The notes under the pieces were generated by a model that had not been told where the DNA came from, did no database searches, and saw nothing but the letters and a program-made list of their open reading frames with translations. Below are positions 55,740-64,000 of a DNA stretch of 64,000 nucleotides, one piece after another. The DNA is from Hymenopus coronatus (Eukaryota; Arthropoda; Insecta; Mantodea; Hymenopodidae), in contig CM060880.1 in assembly GCA_030762935.1 (NCBI GenBank), positions 12,062,501-12,126,500 of the forward strand, given 5' to 3'. Made by a program: the position numbers and the translations under genes. The stretch's first letter is position 1. Each line of letters begins with the position of its first letter.

Positions 55740-56910
55740 ATTTACACTCATCTCCACTTAATTAGTTTAAAACATTGAAACGTTTTCAAGAACATTTGTT
55801 CTTTCTTCAGCAATTTGATGACTGATGCTACTTTTTTGTTTCCTCCTCTTCCTGTTGTTTCCTATTCTGTTGACATCTGGTGTTAGGGATGCAAAGTTTT
55901 AACACTTCATTCAGTGGCAGGATTTCAAAATTTATTACATAATTACCGTTTTTATTATGTGTAATTTCTCCCCAATATCCAATTCTATTGGTGATGCTAG
56001 TGGTTTTTAGCAATTTTATATTTTGCATGATGTTATAGCTTTCTATCCAAAAGTGGTGTTACACAGTGGATTTGTCTATTTGCTTTAGTTTTATGTTTCT
56101 CTGGTGTTTCTTTAATCTGATTTCCAAGCTTCTCTTTGTTTTGCTATGTAATATTTCTCACAGTTTTCATAACTAATCTGGTAGATTCTGGATTTTGATG
56201 TACTTTGAATTGTATTTTAAAGAGATTTGTTTAGAATGTTCTTCAGACTGAATTTGTTTTGTGGAGCAAGTCTTATGTTGAATTTGTTGAAGATTCATTC
56301 AAATTTTTTTAAGACCTAAGGGTGGTAGGTGAATTTTTTGTATTTCCAGTTTGTGTTAGTGGTGTTGATGATGTAGTCAGCAAAATTTTCTAATTTCTCT
56401 TTCTTTTTTAGCATTTTCTTTATGAGATCAGGGTTAAATCAATTTTCCACCTCTATTTTTAATATATGTTTCGGTTCTTTTTGAAATTTCTTCTTGCTCA
56501 ATGGGACACTATAAACGGTGGATCAAGCTTCTGAAGACAGCCAGTTGATGTGAAGTTGGGTTGCAACCATTTTTCTTAATGTGTGGGTTTCCTCTATATT
56601 CCAAATTTGAAGCTATTTTGAGGCCTAGAAAAGGTAGGATGCTTTCTTCTGTTTCCATTATAAATTTCATGTTATCCTGTAGGTTCAATAGCTTCAGAGA
56701 ATCTTCTTTTAGTTTATGGGGAACGATAGCAAAAACATTGACATATCTTTGCCAAAACAATGTAGATTTGGGGGAAGGCTTTTACCACATGGACCTCTAG
56801 GTAGCCCATGGATAAATCTGCTAGCAAGGGCTGCCCATTGTTAGGTCTTTTGTCTGTTGATAAATCCCAGATGAATACTTCACTGTTAAAAGTGCTTCTG
56901 TTTTTAATAT
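55740..56910 (-). mobile_element. Penelope-like element: RT plus GIY-YIG, decayed
   Basis: Minus strand, high to low: QQTKDLTMGSP near 56840 (RT motif before the palm), FWQRYVNVFAIVP at 56760-56720 (the YxDD region, here degraded), FLGLKIASNLEYRGNPHIK then a THQ/TSHQLAVFRSLIHRL-like motif (RT thumb), then about 56200-55830 a GIY-YIG endonuclease with CEKYYI, RESLEIRLKKHQRNIK, HHFWIESYNI and INFEILPLNE. RT followed by GIY-YIG is diagnostic of Penelope-like elements. Several stops and frameshifts are present, and the 5' part of the RT is missing. Confidence 0.85.
55767..55815 (-). ncRNA. Hammerhead-ribozyme-like motif at the Penelope-like element end
   Basis: On the minus strand CTGAAGA (55804-55810, matching CUGANGA) is followed immediately by a 7-bp stem (TTCTTTC region: AAGAACA paired with TGTTCTT, 55788-55803, 2-base loop), then GAAA, then AACG...TGTT able to form a short stem III with U at the cleavage position. 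This is the hammerhead core order. Stem I is weak (about 3 pairs), so activity is doubtful. Confidence 0.6.
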
Positions 56911-56947
56911 TGAACAGTGCACTCTGTTTAAACGACCACCGAGACAG

Positions 56948-57590
56948 TTAACATATTGGAGCCCAAGCCCGAGTATTGCTTGGGCCATCTAAATGCTCAT
57001 GAGACCCATCTAACACTTTTAATGTAATTCCACGACCTTAACTCAGTCTTGGGCTACGTGGCAAAGAACATACATCAGTTATCGGTTAGTTGTCTGATCT
57101 GTGCTGCCATCTGTCCTAGCTTTAGTCAACTATTAGGAATTTTAGGAGATTTAGTAATATTGGCCACTCTCGGGTAGTCGCGCCATTTTATTTGAAGGTG
57201 GTGATCTGTTTGTTACGTTTGTGCTCTTAAATGTTAAAATGCTGCACTTTCCTCGATTTCTGTGAACTGAAGTTGAAACTCAGGATAAAAATGAAGCTGA
57301 TTCTGAGGGTGATTTTTACAAACTTTGAATAAATGGAGTGTAAGCAGATTTATGCAGTTTTTTTTCAAACTCATATTTGATACTTGTAAATTTAAAATAA
57401 AATATTAATATGGCAGTTATGACTATTTTCTTACTTGTTGAAAAATCCTTGAATGCCATATTTTTAGATTGTCCCAATACTTTAGAGCAGATTTAATTGA
57501 TGTACTGTAAATAATAACTCAAAGTAGGAATAAAAACCCTGGGTTTCTTGGCACTTCAACTACCGAAACGCCCAGGCTTCAAAGTGTTAA
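56948..57590 (+). mobile_element. piggyBac-type MITE, copy 3
   Basis: 643 bp between TTAA tetramers. Ends are TTAACATATTGGAGCCCAAG and CAGGCTTCAAAGTGTTAA, diverged from the consensus. The interior aligns with copy 1 (GCCATCTGTCCTAGCTTTAG, AATAAATGGAGTGTAAGC). Confidence 0.8.
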
Positions 57591-57674
57591 AAAGGGTGCA
57601 GAGTAACAAACAATCATAATTTTGATCCAAAACCTTGGGATTTTTACTTGTCTAGGTAATATAATTCCAAGGTC

Positions 57675-57725
57675 TTTGGAGAAAACCTACCTAGATGCCG
57701 CTTGTCCACCACAATCCCACATGAT
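57675..57725 (-). repeat. SINE family B fragment
   Basis: Retains GGAGAAAACCTACC, GCCGCTTGTCCACC and ATCCCACATG from the family B body. Confidence 0.6.
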
Positions 57726-57779
57726 TTTAAATCCATAAATCTACCGCGTAACACGCATAAAACTACCTTATTGCATTAT

Positions 57780-58410
57780 GGTATGTTGAATAGCAGTAGC
57801 AATTTATCTCTAAAAATTAATAACAATATTGTACAAGAAGTGAAAATACAAAACAATTTTAGGTATTATTGTAGATAACCGGTTAACGTGAGCACAACAT
57901 ATTGAGTATATATGCAATAAAATCAATAAGTCAGTATACTGAATAAGATATTTTAGCAGTTATAAAAGTACTAACATTTTAAAACTCATTTATTATGGAC
58001 CCACATTTAATCTATGCGATTGAAATATGGGGGGCTGCTGCAAAAATGCATATGGACAGATTACTTCTATATCAGAAGAAAAGTGTTAAGATTCATGTTT
58101 AATTTAAAATCCAGGGAATCATGCAGGGAGACATTTATTGACAAAAGGATACTAACCATTTACTCTCTGTATGCTTATAGAGCAATAATGTTTGTAATAG
58201 ACAAGTATGAACAAATAAAAAATAAACAAATGTATGAATGCAATACAACAGGCAACATGAACTATTATAGATGTAATGTAAATAACATTTATCTGTGAAA
58301 AATGCACAATATCAAGGAATTAAACTTTTTAACAAACTACTTCCAGAAATTAAAGCAATCACAGAGGTGTCAAAACGACAATTTAACTTAAAATTGAAGG
58401 TATATCTTAT
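57780..58410 (+). pseudogene. LINE post-RT C-terminal fragment (first of three)
   Basis: The plus strand gives, across frames, a region homologous to the segment after the RT palm in Jockey-like LINEs: TYAIEIWGAA-like at 58008-58040, then RRKVLRFMFNLKSRESCR and LTIYSLYAYRAIMFV (open frame 58014-58298), then a region with FNKLLPEIK-like sequence. It is broken by stops. No 3' tail could be recognised. Confidence 0.6.
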
Positions 58411-58429
58411 ATAATTTGGATGATAGGGG

Positions 58430-58980
58430 AAACGTGAAGAAGAGAATAATGTGAATAATTTCTGGAAGTTGGCAAGGAAAACATTTGAGGATACAGAAAT
58501 ACAAAAAATATTTAGTGAGATAGCTAAAAAGAGATCTTAATACCAATGAAAGACTCATGGGGAAGGGAAAAGTATATAGATGTGACAAATAAAGAGGAGC
58601 AAGAAGGTATTGCATGGCTGAAAGCAGGAGTATAGAGGTTGAAAGGTTTAAGGAAAGATATTCCACAAAACCAATGTCCTATATGTGGCCGAAATGAAGA
58701 TATGGAACACATTTTAAATATAAAGGGACTGAAGTTTGGAGAAAAGAGTATATTAATAAGAAATGGTTTAAAATAGATAGAAATGTAGCAGCAGTTGAAA
58801 TGTTTCAAAAAGACAGTAAGAAGATTGGACAATTCTTACACAAAGTGAAAAATAAATGAGAATGGACAGTAAATAGACAAGATGGTGTAATAAACCATTG
58901 TAAAATATGAGTATGACTGGTAAAGAGCCATGGCTGAACACCGGTCATATTCACTTGTATACAGCTTAGTATAAATAAAT
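58430..58980 (+). pseudogene. LINE 3' end, copy A (decayed)
   Basis: Closely similar to 59395-59995 (copy B) in the same orientation: SWGREKYIDVTNKEEQEGIA, CPICGRNEDMEHIL, KKWFKIDRNVAAVEMFQKD, followed by the 3' UTR block GCTGAACACCGGTCATATTC and an ATAAAT tail. Copy A has a deletion next to RT-proximal KRS, internal stops, and loses the last Cys of the zinc knuckle (ILNIKG instead of ILFKCK). It is an older insertion. Confidence 0.85.
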
Positions 58981-59886
58981 ATAAAAGGAAAAGGAGCTTT
59001 ATCAGCTATTAGAAGTTGCAAATACAAAGCACCTAATATAAATATTAGATGGTTAGAAAAAGTGTACAATATGGTGGTTGAGGCAAAAATGCTATATGGG
59101 ATAGAAGTATGGGGATTAGAAGGAGGATGGGAAGGCATAGATGAGGTGCATAGGAAATTTTGCAAAGAAATACTGGGGTTACCAAATGCAACTGTTAGGC
59201 AGGTAGCACAAATAGAGCTGGGTAGAGTGGCAAGTAAGGGAAAGATTATGGAAAGGGCATTGAAATTTTGGCATAGGATATTGAAATTGGAAGAAAGGAA
59301 TTTGTTAAAACAGTGTTTAGTATATCAAGAGAAAAGTTTAAAGAATAAGGGATGGGTAGACTGTCTTCGAAATAACCTGGAAAGTAGTGGGTTAGGGGAA
59401 ATGTGGAGAAGAAGAGAAAATAATGTGAATAACTTCTGGAAGTTGGCAAGGAAAAGATTTGAGGATATAGAAATACAAAAAATATTTAGTGAAATAACTG
59501 AAAAGAGATCTTTAGTTTTCTATATACCAATGAAAGTCTCATGGGGAAGGGAAAAGTACATTGATGTGACAAATAAAGAGGAGCGAGAAGGTATTGCATG
59601 GCTGAAAGCAGGAGTATGGAGATTAAAAGGTCTAAGGAAAGGTATTCCACAAAATCAATGTCCTATATGTGGCGGAAATGAAGATATAGAACACATTTTA
59701 TTTAAATGTAAAGGAACTGAAATTTGGAGAAAAAAGTATATTAATAAGAAATGGTTTAAAATAGATAGAAATGTAGTAGTAGTTGAAATGTTTCAAAAAG
59801 ATAGTAAGAAGATTGGACAATTCTTATGCAAAGTGAAAAATAAATGGATATGGACAGTAAATAGACAAAATGATGCAATAAACTAG
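58975..59886 (+). CDS. LINE ORF2 C-terminal part, copy B, open frame
   Basis: An open frame from 58975 (first ATG 59062) to TAG at 59884-59886, 304 codons, without interruption. Segments: NMVVEAKMLYGIEVWGLEGG (post-RT), FCKEILGLPNATVRQVA, an ELGR-containing helical region, and the zinc knuckle CPICGGNEDIEHILFKCKG (Cys-x2-Cys...His...Cys). The product resembles the C-terminal region of insect LINE polyproteins. The RT palm is absent because the element is 5' truncated, so no functional retrotransposase is encoded. The intact frame and A-rich tail suggest recent insertion. Confidence 0.85.
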   Translation: MNIKGKGALSAIRSCKYKAPNINIRWLEKVYNMVVEAKMLYGIEVWGLEGGWEGIDEVHRKFCKEILGLPNATVRQVAQIELGRVASKGKIMERALKFWHRILKLEERNLLKQCLVYQEKSLKNKGWVDCLRNNLESSGLGEMWRRRENNVNNFWKLARKRFEDIEIQKIFSEITEKRSLVFYIPMKVSWGREKYIDVTNKEEREGIAWLKAGVWRLKGLRKGIPQNQCPICGGNEDIEHILFKCKGTEIWRKKYINKKWFKIDRNVVVVEMFQKDSKKIGQFLCKVKNKWIWTVNRQNDAIN

Positions 59887-60010
59887 AATTAATAAACTAT
59901 TGTAAAATATGAGTATGACCGGTAAAGAGCCAGGGCTGAACACCGATCATATTCACCTGTATAATGCTTAGCATAAATAAATAAATAAATAAATAAAAAT
60001 AAATAAATAT
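59887..60010 (+). repeat. LINE copy B 3' UTR and (AAAT)n tail
   Basis: The 3' UTR carries GAGTATGACCGGTAAAGAGC and GCTGAACACCGATCATATTC, shared with copy A. It ends in an (AAAT)n tract near 59972-60010, the usual 3' signature of target-primed integration. Confidence 0.85.
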
Positions 60011-60114
60011 AAAAAATGTGGATGAGCTGTAAATTGTGATTCTGTATAAATGTATGTAATGACATGTCCAAAATCATTGTATTCATAAACTGGATGAAAT
60101 AAATATTATTATTA

Positions 60115-60165
60115 GTCTCCGGGATCAAGCCTGGGTCACCTTGGTAAGAGTCTAACCACTCTTAT
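60115..60165 (-). repeat. SINE family B head remnant
   Basis: Reversed GGGATCAAGCCTGGGTC (box B) and GTCTAACCACTC (box A region) lie about 25 bases apart. Confidence 0.55.
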
Positions 60166-60169
60166 AACC

Positions 60170-63100
60170 TACATATAAATTTGGGCCAAAACCCTTTTAA
60201 TTTCTGAGAATACAGCTAACTCGATAAGCCAAATGAAATCCCAATTTGAAGTATCTGGTGTTGGGTGTGTGTATCCTGCTGTCTATTCTCTCATTGGCCC
60301 TTAAATAACAAATCACTGATCTTAACATTCACGTTCAAGAAGGGTATGCTGGAAAAATCATCACAAGTATGTAATAAATATTTTTTCTATTTTATTAAGT
60401 TTGTTGTATGTTAAAAGTTCTTGTATTATGTACATATGTTTACACAAGACATTTTAAATAATGTACCGCATTTGAACATCTGGAAACACAGTATAATTAA
60501 ATAAACATAGATTCCATAGCAAATATGATATGTAACAGAAACATCAGACACACACATACAAAAATAAATGTCTTAAAACAACAGGTGACATACACACTAC
60601 ATTTAATAGAACAGTACATAAAATTGCTTAATATAAAAATGTCATTCATTACCACAGCTTTTCTTATATGCTGCAGAACTTATATAATATATTTCAAATT
60701 GTAATGTAGGGCACTGAAATGTGATTTTTAAAGTAGTTTGATAAATCTTCACATAAGTATTTTTGCTGGGTGGGAATATAATTCCTTTAAAACAGGAATT
60801 TCAAAGTTTATTCCGAAGCAATTCTTGATTTACATCAGTAGTTCTTTCATATTAAATCCAAAGCAATACTTTTTTGGGTGATGCATTTCAAAAAGAAGTA
60901 TTTTGTTAGTACAATGAAAATGTAGAAAATACTGGAAGAAGTTAGAATATACTTCTTTTATGAGAAAATTGAAATCTGATAGCAATTTAGTTGAACATTT
61001 TATAGCTTTGGATGTTTTATAATACCAAATTGAAATTTCAACGATGCAATCTTATATTTGAAAGTTGCTGCATCAAGTTTCTATAGATCATCGTAAGGTA
61101 GTCAAGGTCATTCATATGGAAAAGTCCATACAATAAGTTAATTTTGACAAGAAAGTAATATATATCATACAAAATGAAAATAGGTGCTTGATAAATGTCA
61201 TATAACGATGGAGGCATTCTACAAAGTGTTAAGTTAAATAGTACTCCATCAAAAGAATCAAAGTACTGGAAGTGGTACACAGTGAAGCATAATTACACAT
61301 TGGTTATAAAATGCATCAAATTTACTTTATTATTTATTACTTAGTGAAGCAATTCAAGTGTAAATTCGACTCATTTTTATAACCAATGTTTAAATAGTAC
61401 TGTACTTATCTGAATGGAAGATGATGTTTTTAATGTTGAGAACCATATGTTTGACATTATAAGAATAACATTAAGCTTCTGCAGCACATGATCAATACAA
61501 TTTCAGATACATTGTGCAATTGACATTCACGCACATTCACACTGCGAACATAGTTACATTCTCAAGTAAGTAGACTGTACAAAAAAGAGGATTTTATTCA
61601 CATCACTTAGAAACATTTAAAGAAGCAAAAATGCATTGTTGTAAACACACAGTAGATTGCACATCCTCCTCAATGTGCTTGAAATGACGATTCACAACAC
61701 TCGCTGTGCCTAACACACTTATACTTATTTATTCTTTGGCATTGTGTGTAAAATATTGTTGAAGCAGGCACCAAGTTTTGTTTTATTAAGTTTTATGGAG
61801 TACTCTTCCATGACGTTAAGCTTCTGTCCGAGAGGAAAGCAGAAACGAAAATGTTCCATTGTCTCTGAGCTAACACGCTCATTTTGAATATCACATATTT
61901 TGTCACAAACGCTAGCAAATTAAGGCCTTCTGGAGATTACAGGTTTCTAAGCTTCTCTGATAATACGTAATGAAGCAATGTCTATTCCTGTTACATTCTC
62001 TAATTCATCTGTCACTGGAAGACATAACAGGATGTTATTTATTCACTGCCTGGGATACAAGGCTCATACTGATGAAGATTAAATAGGTTCCATGTTCAGT
62101 TAAAGCCCATTTTATTTCACTTGTGTATGTTCTATGTAGTTTTAAATTTTGGTTACCTCAGATAATGGCACCATAATCTAGAGTCAGAGAAATGCTACTG
62201 CACAACCTGCACCCATCCACCTTCAAATGTGGTTCAAACTACAGTAGCTAATGGATAGCAACAATTGGATAAATTGATGACATTTCCAACAAAAATTGGC
62301 ATTTTGCATGTCATATTTGCTTGTAACTGGGAACTATAGCAAAATACTTTATTTTGTAGGTTTGCCAACAGCATCTAATGCTGCCATATAGTTGGATTAA
62401 TTTTAGATGAGTTGTTGTCACATTCCATTCATATGAACATGTGCTCAGGTATCTGTCCAATGGTAAACCTGAAATATAAGCAAAAACATTTTCTGGATAG
62501 GCCTAAAAATGTTCTTGGTTAAGCCAGACTTTGAGTTCTGTGCACTGTTTAACTTAGTAATCCTTTTTCCTGCCATTGACTGACATTTCCTGCTATCATA
62601 TTACAGCTACTAGATTAAATGCCATTATCTGAGATAACTAATTACAACTTTATTTTGCCTTTTAATAATGTTTTAGCTTGAGGTATCGGTAGATAAATTT
62701 GCATAATTAACACAAAAGAATCACCATTTTCAAGATCAAAACTAGAAATTAATTATTGAGGAGAGGGGGGGCCTATAAAAAACTGAGAATATTTCTTCTA
62801 CATGATACAGTGAACTTAAACTTAACTCTATAATGAAAGAACACTGAACATTTTAAGAGGAAAGTATTGGCATGAACATTTCTTTTTTAATGCTGATTAA
62901 TTATACATTTACTATAGCAGATGAAGATGGGTAGAATCAGCTCATTCCAATGAAGCACTTCAATAATTCACTCATCAAAATGAAGTAGTTAATTCTTAAA
63001 GCATTAGGGGTTGAAGTTAATGCACTGAATTAGTTCCTGGTATTTCCAACAGTGAGACAGACACCAGACTTTACTGGTGAATAACACAAAATTCCAAAAT

Positions 63101-63310
63101 ATGATATACAATGGAGAAAGAATAACTTGTTTTAGGCTTTAAATAAACATCTATCTAAGAATACTAAGTTATATGAATCTCTTTTCAAATAGTGTTTAGT
63201 TGGTATTTGCTGTATATTTCAGCAGATAAGATATATAAGTTTTCCATAAGATAATTCCCCCAACCTGAGCATTTAGTTTAGCTAGAGCAGTGGTGATCAT
63301 CTGGATAAAT
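60170..63310. other. Unassigned 3.1-kb AT-rich block free of recognised repeats
   Basis: No coding frame above about 80 codons and no SINE, R or transposon fragment recognised. This contrasts with the rest of the window and might be the long 3' UTR or an intron of a gene lying outside the window, but I see no splice or polyadenylation evidence. Confidence 0.4.
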
Positions 63311-63870
63311 AATAAATAACTCCATGGTACGACAGCTCACAAAGAACCTTGGCCTACTGCCTGGATGCTGCATCCCCCCATCTCGGTCCATGACAGACGT
63401 CATGGGTGGGGCGCAGTATTGGAGGGTGAGACGTGGTCAATGCCTCAATTCCTACCGGCCGGTTAATACGGTCCTCATGACCTGGAGTCGCTACTTCTCC
63501 ATCAAGTAGCTCCTCAATTAGTCCCCCAGGGACCTCACGAGGAGCCAGGAGCAGGAACTAGTCGCCCGAGTGTACTCGGGCGGGTGCAAATCACCACGGT
63601 ACCTATCCGCTTTTCTCGCGGATTTACCCGTGTGATATAAAAGATGTAGTCTTATGCAAGCGTTTTTGTCTGTGTCAAGTAATGTGGGCAGGGTGTTTCC
63701 CTCTGTGCAGCCGGCGCGGGCTGGCTTACCTACCTGAGTGGCCACCCACCCAGAGCTGAGAGCACCCCGGACCAGGTCCCCCAGCGGGAGAAAAATCTCC
63801 ACGCTGGTACTGGGAATCGAACCCAGGTCTCTAGCATGCTACCACTGTGCTAAGGAGATGACCTGATCAT
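63310..63870 (-). repeat. SINE/LINE-tail composite with GC-rich body
   Basis: Minus strand: head near 63865-63795 with box A (TTAGCACAGTGGTAGCATGC) and box B (GGGTTCGATTCCC), then a body at about 63790-63650 (GTCCGGGGTGCTCTCAGCTC). The ~100-bp palindromic block shared with 45640-45888 lies at 63635-63535, followed by a further GC-rich tail to about 63320 (GGAGCTACTTGATGGAGAAG, TGGACCGAGATGGGGGGATG). It is longer than the other SINEs and may include a LINE 3' end. Confidence 0.75.
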
Positions 63871-63874
63871 CTGG

Positions 63875-64000
63875 GTAATACTGTATAATGCATACAGAAT
63901 GTTTTATTTTAATTTTTCAAATTAAGAAAAGTTATACATTTCACAGTACCGTCTTACGATTGTTGCAGAATTACAAAGGCATCATAAATAATCACGGGTG
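63875..64000. other. Unassigned sequence at window end
   Basis: No feature recognised. Confidence 0.4.

Overview
This window looks like a piece of a large, AT-rich, transposon-packed arthropod genome, most likely an insect. The evidence is one host gene with long introns and good GT/AG junctions, tRNA-headed SINEs, non-LTR and Penelope-like retroelements, and mariner, hAT, piggyBac and PIF/Harbinger-type DNA elements. The mix would suit a polyneopteran such as a termite or cockroach, but that is inference. There is no bacterial-style gene organisation and no CRISPR array.

The only convincing host gene is LACTB (serine beta-lactamase-like mitochondrial protein) on the plus strand. It has seven coding exons between 19178 and 31380, with compatible intron phases, and encodes about 511 residues. 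The Ser-x-x-Lys, Tyr-Thr-Ser and His-Thr-Gly-Gly motifs of the penicillin-binding-protein/class C beta-lactamase fold are all present. Its introns hold SINEs, a minisatellite, a piggyBac-type MITE and copies of the dominant local repeat.

That repeat, called R here, is a dispersed unit of about 0.85-1 kb. It has 11-bp inverted motifs (ACTTTCTCTAC / GTAGAGAAAGT) near its two ends and an imperfect palindrome at one end. It occurs about twenty times in both orientations, often as inverted neighbours, near 3.9-11, 14.8-15.9, 20-21.4, 27.8-30.8, 40.3-41.2, 43.4-44.3, 47.2-48.6 and 53.7-55.4 kb. I do not recognise it as a named family.

The right half is a nest of transposons. A minus-strand non-LTR retrotransposon runs from about 52.93 kb down to 45.89 kb (ORF1 with zinc knuckles, AP-endonuclease, start of the RT). 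It is split by a 2.5-kb hAT-type element at 46753-49252 with an exact 8-bp target duplication, and probably also by an AT-rich block at about 51.08-52.44 kb carrying a decayed THAP domain. Beyond it lie a minus-strand Penelope-like element (55.74-56.91 kb: RT, GIY-YIG and a hammerhead-like motif), a TTAA-flanked piggyBac-type MITE, and three plus-strand LINE 3' fragments (57.8-60.0 kb), the last with an open 304-codon frame. Mariner-type relics lie at 2.6-3.6, 34.9-35.7 and 44.4-44.9 kb.

The longest stretches in which I see nothing are 12.3-14.8, 16.4-18.6, 35.7-36.6, 41.9-43.4 and 60.2-63.3 kb. All tRNA-like segments are read here as SINE heads, not tRNA genes.
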